Shown: piece after piece, positions 56,487 through 64,000 of the stretch
Layout: each line of letters opens with the position of its first letter
Position numbering within the stretch: the stretch's first letter is position 1
Origin: Coprococcus sp. OM04-5BH
GTDB taxonomy: Bacteria > Bacillota > Clostridia > Lachnospirales > Lachnospiraceae
Direction: 5' to 3'
Assembly: GCF_003482105.1 (NCBI RefSeq)
Contig: NZ_QULM01000001.1
Coordinates: 186,001 to 250,000 of the forward strand
Length of the DNA: 64,000 bases
Notes under the pieces: model-generated
The model's database searches: none
What the model was told of the DNA's origin: nothing
Seen by the model: only the letters and a program-made list of their open reading frames with translations
Made by a program: the position numbers and the translations under genes

Positions 56487-57125
56487 CTACAATCCCAGGA
56501 AGCCCTTTGACAGGTGGTACACGATCACCTTCTCATCATGATCCTTCTCATAGTTTGAGAGCTTTATGAACTTCTTCTGTATGAACATCTTGCTTTCTCT
56601 TATGACCCGGAGATACTGATATGTCGGATAATAAACCAGCAGATTTATATCTCTTGGATGTGCCTTCGCCGACTCCATGATCTTTTCTATTACTTCCCTG
56701 AACACTTCATGGGAAAATGGGTTAAAGAAATAAAAGTAGTTGTCCTCCGGGGAGATCTGGTAGTCAAGAGCACTTACATTGTAGAACTTCATTCTGTCCT
56801 CCTGCTCGAGGAAGGTTCCCTGATAGCCCTTTACATTCTCCATAAGCTTTCCGTATATATCTGCATTTCCCTCTATACCGGTAGTCTTGCAGTAATGACG
56901 GTTATTTGCATAGAAAAGTACTCTGCCCAGACCGCAGCCATAGTCCACAAGTGTATCCTCCGGCTCCATGGGAACCTCATTAAACAGCTTCACCAGATCC
57001 TTATAATATGTAGCCTGATACAGGCTGTCCCCTGTCTCGTCAAGCTTCTGCTCAATATCCTCCACCATATCCTCCATAGTCCTTATGCAGAGGAAATCAT
57101 CAAACTGTTTGTCGTATTTATCCAT
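56487..57125 (-). CDS. SAM-dependent methyltransferase (class I)
   Basis: The 212-residue protein has LVDYGCGLGRVLFYA (SAM loop, about 60-75) and IEGNADIY (motif II). The residue set FYFFNPFSHEVFREV replaces a standard NPPY, so DNA or RNA N-methylation is unlikely; a small molecule or protein substrate fits better. It stands alone. AAGGGAAT precedes the ATG. Confidence 0.8.
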   Translation of the reverse strand: MDKYDKQFDDFLCIRTMEDMVEDIEQKLDETGDSLYQATYYKDLVKLFNEVPMEPEDTLVDYGCGLGRVLFYANNRHYCKTTGIEGNADIYGKLMENVKGYQGTFLEQEDRMKFYNVSALDYQISPEDNYFYFFNPFSHEVFREVIEKIMESAKAHPRDINLLVYYPTYQYLRVIRESKMFIQKKFIKLSNYEKDHDEKVIVYHLSKGFLGL

Positions 57126-57158
57126 ATAAATTCCCTTCTCTTAAACATCCGGCAAACG

Positions 57159-57253
57159 GACATCATTACAATAAATAGAGCAGCAACCATTTAAAATTGC
57201 CTACGGCAAGGGTTGCTGCAGCGTAACGATGTCAGAGACATCATTACAATAAA
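57159..57253. repeat. Solitary hairpin element between direct repeats
   Basis: The 17-base string GACATCATTACAATAAA occurs at 57159-57175 and 57237-57253, 78 bases apart. Between the copies lies GCAGCAACC-ATTTAAAA-TTGCC-TAC-GGCAA-G-GGTTGCTGC. Its layout (CC then ATTT, inner stem, GG at the right arm) matches the arrays at 1-208 and 50733-51460, although the stem bases differ. A second small hairpin GATGTC-AGA-GACATC ends it. Confidence 0.75.
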
Positions 57254-57262
57254 CAAAATTTC

Positions 57263-57300
57263 AGCCCTTCAAATACATTATAATTGAAGGGCTTTCATTT
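57263..57300 (-). terminator. Terminator after DUF1934
   Basis: AGCCCTTCAA / TTGAAGGGCT surround an 11-base loop. A moderately T-rich tract follows on both strands. It ends the ddl-DUF1934 transcript. Confidence 0.65.
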
Positions 57301-57318
57301 TCAAGTATTCCAATATAT

Positions 57319-57744
57319 CTACAGATATGTAACTTCAAGTGCCAAGCTGCTCTTGGTTATATAATCCATCTTATAGTCTATAAGATAGTCAATATCCACC
57401 TTCACACCCTTGTCATGCTCATTAACCTTATAGCTTTTTGTTGTTATGAACATATTCACCGGACCTACCGGAGTATCATAGTAAACAGACGCGCTCTTGC
57501 CCTTGACGAATTCCATCATGGTGCTTACAGGTCCTTTCTTAACCATATTCATACTCTTTTTATTAAACTTCAGAAGATTTTTCGCCGGCTCATCCTCACC
57601 TTCAAAGTATTCATCATACTTCACATAGCACATGTCATCCTTAACATAGTACTGCCCGGTGGTCTCCAGCTCAACTACCTCCGGCTCTGCTGCGTCAGGA
57701 AGCTCCCTGACTCCCACAAGCCTTATCTTAACATCCTTTATCAT
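57319..57744 (-). CDS. DUF1934 family protein
   Basis: This 141-residue protein matches the DUF1934 (YwiB-like) beta-barrel family: ELETTGQYYVKDDMCYVKYDE, KNLLKF, SVYYDTPVGPVNMFITTKSY and VDIDYLIDYKM. The biochemical role is unknown. It overlaps ddl by four bases (ATGA) and is cotranscribed. Confidence 0.85.
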   Translation of the reverse strand: MIKDVKIRLVGVRELPDAAEPEVVELETTGQYYVKDDMCYVKYDEYFEGEDEPAKNLLKFNKKSMNMVKKGPVSTMMEFVKGKSASVYYDTPVGPVNMFITTKSYKVNEHDKGVKVDIDYLIDYKMDYITKSSLALEVTYL

Positions 57745-58802
57745 CTTTCTGTTGCCATTTCTATTAAAGTGCTTACCAAAGTTTCTATATCATATCCCTC
57801 TGCGTCCCAGAGCATTGGATACATACTGATGGATGTGAAGCCCGGAAGTGTATTTATCTCGTTAAATACAACCCTGTTGGTTTCATTTTCAAGGAAGAAA
57901 TCAACTCTTGAAAGACCAAAGCCGTCAAGGGCATTGAATATCCTTACAGCCTTCTGCTGTATCTCTGCTTCCTTCTCCTCAGGAATATCAGCTCCGATAA
58001 CTGTCTTACTGTCTGCATTATTGTACTTCGCGTCAAAATCATAGAAATCTGCTGAGGCTGCTGCCAGGATCTCTCCTACGCATGAAGCCTTGGTATTCTT
58101 GCCATATCCAAGTACTCCGCACTCAAGCTCTCTTCCTACGATAGTTTCCTCCACAAGGATCTTGCTGTCATACTTCACAGCCTCATCCAGTGCATCCCTA
58201 AGCTCTTCTCTGTTGTGTGCCTTTGACACACCCTTTGATGAACCTGCCTTAGACGGCTTTACAAATACAGGATATGGAACTCCTGCCTCAACTCTGTCCA
58301 TGGCAGCCTCGATATCATCAAAATCATCGGCAAGAACAGGAACGAACTTAGCCTGATCCACATCTCCAAGGTGATCAACGATAACCTTTGTGAAGAACTT
58401 ATCCATTGACGCCGCTGACGCCATAACTCCACAGCCCACATAAGGTATGTGTGCCATTTCAAATAATCCCTGTATTGTACCGTCCTCACCAAACATTCCG
58501 TGAAGTACAGGGAAAATAACATCTATAGTCTTAGAGATTATACCCTCCTCTGATCTCAGTAACAATTCTCTTGATGTATCAGGTGACAGGATTGCTGATA
58601 CCTTACTGTTCTCCCAGCTTCCGTCTGCAATACTGTCGATACTGTCAGCAAGAAGCCATCTTCCATCCTTTGTAATACCCACAAGTGTCATATTGTATTT
58701 CTCCAGATCACATGCCTTTGCAACGGTCTGTACTGATACACAGCTTACATCATGCTCTGATGAGCGTCCTCCGAAGATTACTAATAATTCCTTCTTAGCC
58801 AT
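57741..58802 (-). CDS. ddl: D-alanine--D-alanine ligase
   Basis: The 353-residue ATP-grasp enzyme makes D-Ala-D-Ala for the peptidoglycan pentapeptide. FGGRSSEHDVSCVS is the N-terminal motif, VFPVLHGMFGEDGTIQG and PYVGCGVMASAASMDK follow, FVKPSKAGSSKGVSK binds ATP and RVDFFLE...EINTLPGFTSISMYP completes the metal and D-Ala site. AAGGAGC precedes the ATG after a few A residues. Confidence 0.97.
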   Translation of the reverse strand: MAKKELLVIFGGRSSEHDVSCVSVQTVAKACDLEKYNMTLVGITKDGRWLLADSIDSIADGSWENSKVSAILSPDTSRELLLRSEEGIISKTIDVIFPVLHGMFGEDGTIQGLFEMAHIPYVGCGVMASAASMDKFFTKVIVDHLGDVDQAKFVPVLADDFDDIEAAMDRVEAGVPYPVFVKPSKAGSSKGVSKAHNREELRDALDEAVKYDSKILVEETIVGRELECGVLGYGKNTKASCVGEILAAASADFYDFDAKYNNADSKTVIGADIPEEKEAEIQQKAVRIFNALDGFGLSRVDFFLENETNRVVFNEINTLPGFTSISMYPMLWDAEGYDIETLVSTLIEMATER

Positions 58803-58963
58803 TTTTACAAGCTCCTTTTAATTATGGTATATTCATCCGGCTTACCTGCCTAAACTGCCTTGGATTATACCACAATAGGGAAAAATATACAATAAAGTTC
58901 CTTTTCTGTTCCATCACTGTCCTGATTTATAACATCCAGGAAACTGTCAATAGTATATCAAGG

Positions 58964-59611
58964 CTATTTCGACAGCACAAGCTTTAACATAAGTGTTTCA
59001 TAGTAGCCCGCCTCATACTGAATACCATTTACACTGCACGCCGGCATGTACTTATACTCGAATACCGGCTTACACTCTACGTTTATACCGTACTCTATTG
59101 CATATTCTTCTGCACTTTTTGCAAGATACTCGAACTTCATTATAAGTGTCTTTCTCATTTCATCCTTGGTAAGCCTATCCTGATAATCCGTACCAAGCTC
59201 TGATGCAAGGCAGGTCATAACATATTCCCTTGCCCCGCTGCAGAACTGTCTGTAATCGTCTCCCAGTCCCAGATCCCCATCCTCAGCCAGAACCCTTATC
59301 ATTATGGCCTTCTTCTGCTCTAACTGCTTGATCTCTTCCGGGTCTGCGGTCTCCTCATATCTCACCTCGCTGTCAAGAATATCCTGAAGTCCCGCAATCT
59401 CATCTATATTATCATAGTAGGAAGAAACCTCGGCACTGTCCACACCATTTGCACTGTTCACACTATTTATACTGCCCACTGTCTCTGCCATTTTATTTTT
59501 CAGATCATCATAGACTTTTTTTCCATAACTTATCTGTCCCACCAGGGCACCACCCACAACCCCGAACAAAACCCCCAATATACCGGCTCTTATCATTCTC
59601 CACATAATCAC
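58964..59611 (-). CDS. Membrane-anchored protein of unknown function
   Basis: The 215-residue protein has an N-terminal hydrophobic segment (IRAGILGVLFGVVGGALVGQI) and a glutamate-rich soluble part of about 180 residues, predicted helical (KQLEQKKAIMIRVLAEDGDLGLGDD). I recognise no family. The outer or inner location of the soluble part cannot be decided. Its leader has the recurrent TGATGTTCAATGAAAGGA motif. Confidence 0.65.
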   Translation of the reverse strand: MIMWRMIRAGILGVLFGVVGGALVGQISYGKKVYDDLKNKMAETVGSINSVNSANGVDSAEVSSYYDNIDEIAGLQDILDSEVRYEETADPEEIKQLEQKKAIMIRVLAEDGDLGLGDDYRQFCSGAREYVMTCLASELGTDYQDRLTKDEMRKTLIMKFEYLAKSAEEYAIEYGINVECKPVFEYKYMPACSVNGIQYEAGYYETLMLKLVLSK

Positions 59612-59621
59612 AGCTTCCTTT

Positions 59622-59645
59622 CATTGAACATCAATCTTTTCTAAA
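59622..59645 (-). promoter_or_regulatory. Recurrent 5'-leader motif, copy 4
   Basis: On the minus strand TAGAAAAGAT then TGATGTTCAATGA sits 11 bases before the start of the gene at 59611 and joins its AAAGGAAG site. It is the copy closest to the start codon. Confidence 0.5.
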
Positions 59646-59722
59646 CCTGACCATCGGCAAATGTATGCCATAGCTTTTCCTCGACATATAAAATGCCGGA
59701 TTTTAACTCTCGGCCTTTTCTG

Positions 59723-61348
59723 TCAGTCGTTCTTTATTGCTGCCACGACTCTTCCCTCATAGTGGCTCTCAAGATACTCCCTTATTCCAGAGTCCCCTGC
59801 CTTCTCCTTAAGGTTACTGCACACCACAAGCTTCATATAATTCTTAGGTATAGCCTTTAGTGCCTCGGAGACCGCGTAGTCTACATCATTCTCGGAAGCC
59901 ACTACGATATATTCAATATGGCTCATATCAAGACTTCTCACATGCCCCCTGTTGTACTTCTCCACCGCACTGTTGATACTCTTACTGGTGGTTTCATATA
60001 CCGACTCTTTCACCAATCTGTTCTCAGAGTCATCAAGCTCCTCAGATACAAATGTCAGTGCGTACTCATCGCCCTTCTTATCTATCTCGATAACTCTCAG
60101 ATAATCCACCTGCTCCACTGATTTACCGCCGCAGCCGGTAAACACCAGTGCCATACACACCGTCAACACACAAACCATAAATACTGTCAGTATGGATGAT
60201 GCCATGCCTCTCATGTCCGGCCTGTCTCTCACGGCTATCCATGGTATCAGTACAGACATGGGAAGATCTATGATTCCCAGGTATACCAGAAACAGGTAAG
60301 AAATCTTTATGTCAAAATTATTCCCGGATATCTCCAGAACTATCCACAATCCTACTATCAATAAAAGCGGTACCCAGCCAGCCTTCTTCTTGTTGTTCGC
60401 GGTCATTTCAGTGTCGTTCACGCCTTCACCCCTCCAATCCATGCTTTCCCTTATGAACAACAGGAAGGATGAAATGATCCCTATACACCACACAACCGTA
60501 AGATACATGAACAGTGCCGAAAGGTTTGTGCTCCTGCTTCCCGGCAGGATAAGTGCCGATACTATATTTAGTGGTGTCTTTGTGCCGTTTGCCAGGCTTT
60601 CCTGTCCCAGAAGATTTATCACCAAAAGAGATACAATTATCCCGGAAATAACAGGTATTATCAGGCTGTTTCTGACATATCTTTTCAGTCCACCCCTGCT
60701 TCTGTAGCCTATAAACATAATTGCTTCACCTATACAAAAGACAAAAAAACACCCGTACCCTTGCTTTATTGCCTGGATTATTGCGATGCACAGACCGTTT
60801 TCACGGCTCATGGACATCATTGCCAAAATGTCATTTTCCCCTTTATATTCTGTTGTCAGGATGATTTCTATAACTACAACTCCTATACAGATCGCCATAA
60901 GGGGAAATACCACCGAGCTAAAGCTGTGAAACGCCTTCTTTCCCTTCACAGCCAGATACACAGCCAGAAAAAATACAGCCAACATACCGGGATATACGAG
61001 GCTTTTATTTTCAAACATATGATTTAAGAGTTTTTTCAGGATGTACATTAAAAATGCAGCTTTTATGACACTTCTCGTCACATTATTCCAACAAATAAGT
61101 GATTTAATTCTGTTTTTTACTTTTTTGTTGTTATTTTTCTTTTCTGAAAGTTCTATTTTTTCAAGGTTTTTATACACAATATGTTGTATGCTCACATAAA
61201 TCAACGCGAAGCATAGCATTGATAAAAGTGATATAATTAACCAATTTCCATGATTTTTGCCAAAGAAAATGAGAAAAAAATATATTGTCAGAGGAAAAGC
61301 CGCCGCAAATCCTAACCCAAGAGTTGCTTTGTTTCTAAAATAGCTCAC
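59723..61348 (-). CDS. Spore germination protein: GerAB permease fused to a truncated GerAC
   Basis: Residues 1-380 of this 541-residue protein are a ten-segment GerAB-type APC permease (FRNKATLGLGFAAAFPL at the start, later NLSALFMYLTVVWCIG). An eleventh membrane segment (387-404) then ends in LVFTGCGG, a lipobox-like Cys at 406. The remaining 135 residues read like the first domain of GerAC (VDYLRVIEIDKKGDEYALTFVSEE, SINSAVEKYNRG). Normal GerAC is a separate lipoprotein of about 370 residues, so the fusion keeps only its first part. It overlaps gerAA by four bases and no other gerAC is visible nearby. Germinant receptors act in the spore inner membrane. Confidence 0.85.
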   Translation of the reverse strand: MSYFRNKATLGLGFAAAFPLTIYFFLIFFGKNHGNWLIISLLSMLCFALIYVSIQHIVYKNLEKIELSEKKNNNKKVKNRIKSLICWNNVTRSVIKAAFLMYILKKLLNHMFENKSLVYPGMLAVFFLAVYLAVKGKKAFHSFSSVVFPLMAICIGVVVIEIILTTEYKGENDILAMMSMSRENGLCIAIIQAIKQGYGCFFVFCIGEAIMFIGYRSRGGLKRYVRNSLIIPVISGIIVSLLVINLLGQESLANGTKTPLNIVSALILPGSRSTNLSALFMYLTVVWCIGIISSFLLFIRESMDWRGEGVNDTEMTANNKKKAGWVPLLLIVGLWIVLEISGNNFDIKISYLFLVYLGIIDLPMSVLIPWIAVRDRPDMRGMASSILTVFMVCVLTVCMALVFTGCGGKSVEQVDYLRVIEIDKKGDEYALTFVSEELDDSENRLVKESVYETTSKSINSAVEKYNRGHVRSLDMSHIEYIVVASENDVDYAVSEALKAIPKNYMKLVVCSNLKEKAGDSGIREYLESHYEGRVVAAIKND

Positions 61349-62892
61349 TTACTACCTCCCTTTGACCGTCTACGCAGTCTGACCCGTTGACGCCTGTCTG
61401 CGAATTCCGGTCTGAAAAACATAGAGATGATAGGAGCACGAAGAACGAAATCCTTGTACGCCTGAGTGTCACATCTGTCAGATATAAGAGGGGACAGGTA
61501 AGGTACACCGAAGCTCTCAATACCGGACAGATAAACAATGAGGAACATCATAAGAATGTAACAGCCGAATATACCAAACAGTGCACCGAATATTATGGCG
61601 ACAAATTTAAACAATCTGAATATAGAAGCAAAGGCTTCATTGGGAATTGCAAATGAAGCTATGGCAGTGAGGGCAACAACGATCACCACAATGGTAGATA
61701 CAATCCCAGCTTCTACAGCAGCCTGCCCCACAATAAGCCCCCCAACAACACCAATGGTATTTCCAAGCTTTTCAGGAAGCCTTATACCTGCCTCCCGAAG
61801 AAGCTCAAACAAAAGCTCCATAATAAGGACCTCCACTACAATAGGAAAGGAAAGATTGCTTCGGGCATTTGCAATGGCATATAAAAGCTTGTCCGGAAGC
61901 ATTTCCCTTTCAAAGCAGGTGAGGGCAATATATATACCCGGTAGAAATATGGCTATAAATGCCGCCGCATATCTGATGATCCTGGCAAATACCGCCACAG
62001 GCCACCTGTTGTAATAATCATCGGCAGTCTGGAACAGTGTATTCATAGTGGCAGGAACAAGCAGTACCTCAGGGGAATTATCGCAGACTATGGCTACTCT
62101 TCCGTCAGCAATAGCTGCCGCCGCCTTATCCGGTCTGGTGGTTGACTGGAATACGGGAAAGGGATTATACCACTTCTTCTCCATCAGATGTTCCGCCATG
62201 GCACTGTCGTAGATAGCGTCTATCTCATAGGCAGATATCCTCTCCCTTATACCATCAAGAAGCTCTTTTTCTGCCAGATCTTCTATATACATAAGGGCAT
62301 AATCCGTCCTGCTTCTTCTTCCTATAACTCCCTGCTCCACCTTAAGTCCTGTATCCCTTATCCTTCGCCTTATGAGGGCAGTGCTGGTACGAAAGCCTTC
62401 ATTAAAGCTGTCTCTGGCACCTCTCATTCCACTCTCCACACTACTTTCATCTATTCCACGAAGGGGAAACTTCTTGGTGGATACTATAAGAGCCTCTGTT
62501 GCCCCGGATACAAATACTGCCGTGTCCCCCTTCATGGCCGCCCACACAGCATTGTCAAAATTATCTTCCTTTGTTATATCCGCCGTCTGGGCACCGTATT
62601 CCCATATAAGGTTCATAAGATCCGGCGAAACATTGTCACGCCACTCCCAGGTAAGGGGCTTTATTATGGTCTCCGATACAAACTCATTGTTGCAGAGTCC
62701 GTCTATATACAGAATATAAATATCTCCCTCGCCCCCTGCCATAGGAAGATGGAGCTTTTTCTTAACCACATCCCCGCAGCCGGAGAATATACCCTCGATT
62801 CTGGCTACATTCTCCCGGATATCCTTACTTATATATAGAGAGCCTCCGTCTATGGAGCTTATATCTTTATTTTTCCGGATCGACGTTTCCAT
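61345..62892 (-). CDS. gerAA: Spore germination receptor subunit GerAA
   Basis: The 515-residue protein begins with a soluble domain (about 1-300) containing the family strings YIDGLCNNEFVSETIIKPL and FPLRGIDESSVESGMRGARD. The second half has the membrane part with AIADGRVAIVCDNSPEVLLVP, DDYYNRWP and four to five segments ending SPLISDR. The subunit forms oligomers that respond to nutrients and let ions leave the spore. AAGGAGG precedes the ATG. The fused gerAB/C follows with a 4-base overlap. Confidence 0.95.
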   Translation of the reverse strand: METSIRKNKDISSIDGGSLYISKDIRENVARIEGIFSGCGDVVKKKLHLPMAGGEGDIYILYIDGLCNNEFVSETIIKPLTWEWRDNVSPDLMNLIWEYGAQTADITKEDNFDNAVWAAMKGDTAVFVSGATEALIVSTKKFPLRGIDESSVESGMRGARDSFNEGFRTSTALIRRRIRDTGLKVEQGVIGRRSRTDYALMYIEDLAEKELLDGIRERISAYEIDAIYDSAMAEHLMEKKWYNPFPVFQSTTRPDKAAAAIADGRVAIVCDNSPEVLLVPATMNTLFQTADDYYNRWPVAVFARIIRYAAAFIAIFLPGIYIALTCFEREMLPDKLLYAIANARSNLSFPIVVEVLIMELLFELLREAGIRLPEKLGNTIGVVGGLIVGQAAVEAGIVSTIVVIVVALTAIASFAIPNEAFASIFRLFKFVAIIFGALFGIFGCYILMMFLIVYLSGIESFGVPYLSPLISDRCDTQAYKDFVLRAPIISMFFRPEFADRRQRVRLRRRSKGGSK

Positions 62893-62912
62893 ATGAAGCC
62901 TCCTTACATTAA

Positions 62913-62952
62913 AATTAAAAAACAGATACTAAATCCTAAATTTAGTATCTGT
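62913..62952 (-). terminator. gntR terminator just before gerAA
   Basis: ACAGATACTAAAT / ATTTAGTATCTGT with a 5-base loop is followed on the minus strand by T6 and more T/A. Its T-run ends only about 20 bases before the gerAA ATG, which also contains the ribosome binding site. Confidence 0.88.
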
Positions 62953-62991
62953 CTTTAAATATTTTTTATTCTGTTATTAAACTTTTTATTC

Positions 62992-63654
62992 TCACTGGCT
63001 TATATTCTTTATTACTGTCTGTTCCTGATCGTATATATGCTGTCTTATAAGCTGCTTTGCCAGCTCCTTGTCTCCCGTAAGAACAACATTGGTTATTGCC
63101 TCATGCTCTTTCACCAGCTTATCATGATAATCAAAGTCTCTAACATACTCAACTCTGTATCTGTACACCTGCTCACGAAGATTCTGGGCAAGATTTACAA
63201 GTCTTGAATTGTTGGTAGCCTCGAATATTACATCATGAAAAGCTTCGTCGCTCTCTACAATAGCCGGAACCTGCTTGGAATTAACAGCCTCCTTGAATAG
63301 AACACAGGCTTCCTGTAATTTTTCTCTGCCTTCTTCAGTAATCCTGTCACAGGCAAGTCCTACTGCCAGCTCCTCCAGAGCCATTCTTATCTCAAGAGCA
63401 TCGCACAGATCTTTTTCTGTGATCTTTGCCACCTCTACGCCTCGTCTCGGCACTACTACCACGAGACCCTCAAGCTCCAACATTCTTATGGCCTCTCTGA
63501 CAGGAGTTCTGCTGACTCCCAGTTTATTTGCAAGGGGTACTTCCAGCAGCCTTTCCCCCGGTTCAAACTCACCATGGACTATGGCGTCCCTCAAAGCCCT
63601 GAACACAACCTCTCTTAAAGGAAGATAACTACTCATATCCAGTTTTAATTCCAT
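62992..63654 (-). CDS. GntR-family regulator, FadR/FCD type
   Basis: The 220-residue regulator has an N-terminal winged HTH (LREVVFRALRDAIVHGEFEPGERL, LGVSRTPVREAIRMLELEGLV) and a C-terminal FCD domain with metal-binding residues (ALEIRMALEELA, SDEAFHDVIFEATNN, EHEAITNVV). The ligand is unknown. It follows ispE by 28 bases, an order I recall from other Clostridia. Confidence 0.92.
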   Translation of the reverse strand: MELKLDMSSYLPLREVVFRALRDAIVHGEFEPGERLLEVPLANKLGVSRTPVREAIRMLELEGLVVVVPRRGVEVAKITEKDLCDALEIRMALEELAVGLACDRITEEGREKLQEACVLFKEAVNSKQVPAIVESDEAFHDVIFEATNNSRLVNLAQNLREQVYRYRVEYVRDFDYHDKLVKEHEAITNVVLTGDKELAKQLIRQHIYDQEQTVIKNISQ

Positions 63655-63682
63655 CCTACGTTTTCCTCCTTAGAACACTTAC

Positions 63683-64000
63683 CTAAACATTATACGGCTT
63701 CACAAGGAATATCTGCTTTGCCTGGTCATTTTCCTTTATATATCTTACCGTATCCATTGCTTTAGCTTTATCATCATATATTCCGAACACAGTAGGTCCG
63801 CTTCCTGTCATCATGGCATTCAACGCGCCTCTGTCCTTCATGGCTGCCTCAAGGATATCTATCTCCTCATGCTTTCCTGCGGTCACCGGTTCAAGGACAT
63901 TTCCCATTCTGTCCGTAACACCCTTAAGGTCACCTGCTTTAATGGCTTCCACCATGCCGTCAATATCCGGATGTAATGTATGCTCATCAAGCACCAGTCC
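63683..64000 (-). CDS. ispE: 4-diphosphocytidyl-2-C-methyl-D-erythritol kinase, C-terminal part
   Basis: Only about the last 106 codons lie in the window; the frame runs off the right edge. HPDIDGMVEAIKAGD, and MMTGSGPTVFGIYDD (the GHMP kinase motif 3) identify the end of IspE, the ATP-dependent kinase of the non-mevalonate isoprenoid pathway. The stop is followed at 28 bases by the GntR regulator. Confidence 0.85.
   Translation of the reverse strand, partial: GLVLDEHTLHPDIDGMVEAIKAGDLKGVTDRMGNVLEPVTAGKHEEIDILEAAMKDRGALNAMMTGSGPTVFGIYDDKAKAMDTVRYIKENDQAKQIFLVKPYNV

Noticed and set aside
1..64000. Insertion sequences, prophage genes, tRNA or rRNA genes
   Set aside because: I saw no transposase, integrase or phage structural gene, and no intergenic stretch folding as a tRNA or matching rRNA.

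Overview
The window looks like a chromosomal segment of a spore-forming, low-to-mid GC Clostridium-class Bacillota, most likely a Lachnospiraceae gut anaerobe (Coprococcus or Butyrivibrio type is my guess; nothing here settles the genus). Grounds for this: the gerA germination operon and a PdaA-type muramic-lactam deacetylase, a large Gram-positive SRP RNA with an Alu domain, a gdpP-rplI-dnaB operon, a TSCPD-domain protein, a DUF6128-like protein, cell-wall-binding WYYVxNGK repeats, and strong AAGGAG-type ribosome binding sites.

Most genes lie on the minus strand. Left to right: a tandem-repeat array (1-208); a glycerol-1-phosphate-dehydrogenase-like gene; a MacB-like ABC exporter with an overlapping orphan cell-wall-repeat ORF; fba (+); a zinc-ribbon membrane protein; uvrB-uvrA; a CAP-domain secreted protein co-oriented with a nuclease/P-loop ATPase (DUF2075-like); an RlmI-like methyltransferase and a Ser-variant transglutaminase-like protein (+); a nonsense-broken immunity-like gene; gdpP-rplI-dnaB-fabV-HAD; an XRE/LytTR/GHKL signalling operon; an about 8-kb polysaccharide operon (five GT2 enzymes, ugd, glf); pgi; pdaA; TSCPD-murG (+); tetR; an HD protein; ffs and tadA; a DUF6128-like gene; cell-wall-repeat protein-tatD-ksgA; a 93-bp repeat array; aminotransferase-maf (+); pncB; an 83-bp repeat array; degV; malQ-plsC-hypothetical-CPBP protease (+); a methyltransferase; ddl-DUF1934; the gerA operon; gntR and the end of ispE.

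Together these cover housekeeping (repair, replication, ribosome maturation, glycolysis and glucan use), envelope construction (MurG, Ddl, Ugd/Glf/GT2 polysaccharide, wall-binding proteins) and sporulation/germination (PdaA, GerA). The parts that standard gene families do not explain are three tandem arrays of long hairpin-forming intergenic repeats (104, 93 and 83 bp periods) plus a solitary 78-bp-spaced element. Two of the arrays and the solitary element share a hairpin whose stem changes by compensation, so they look like one structured repeat family. Other notable points are a GerAB-GerAC fusion with only the first part of GerAC, a PD-(D/E)xK-DUF2075 fusion, and a mirrored set of paralogous glycosyltransferases around glf.
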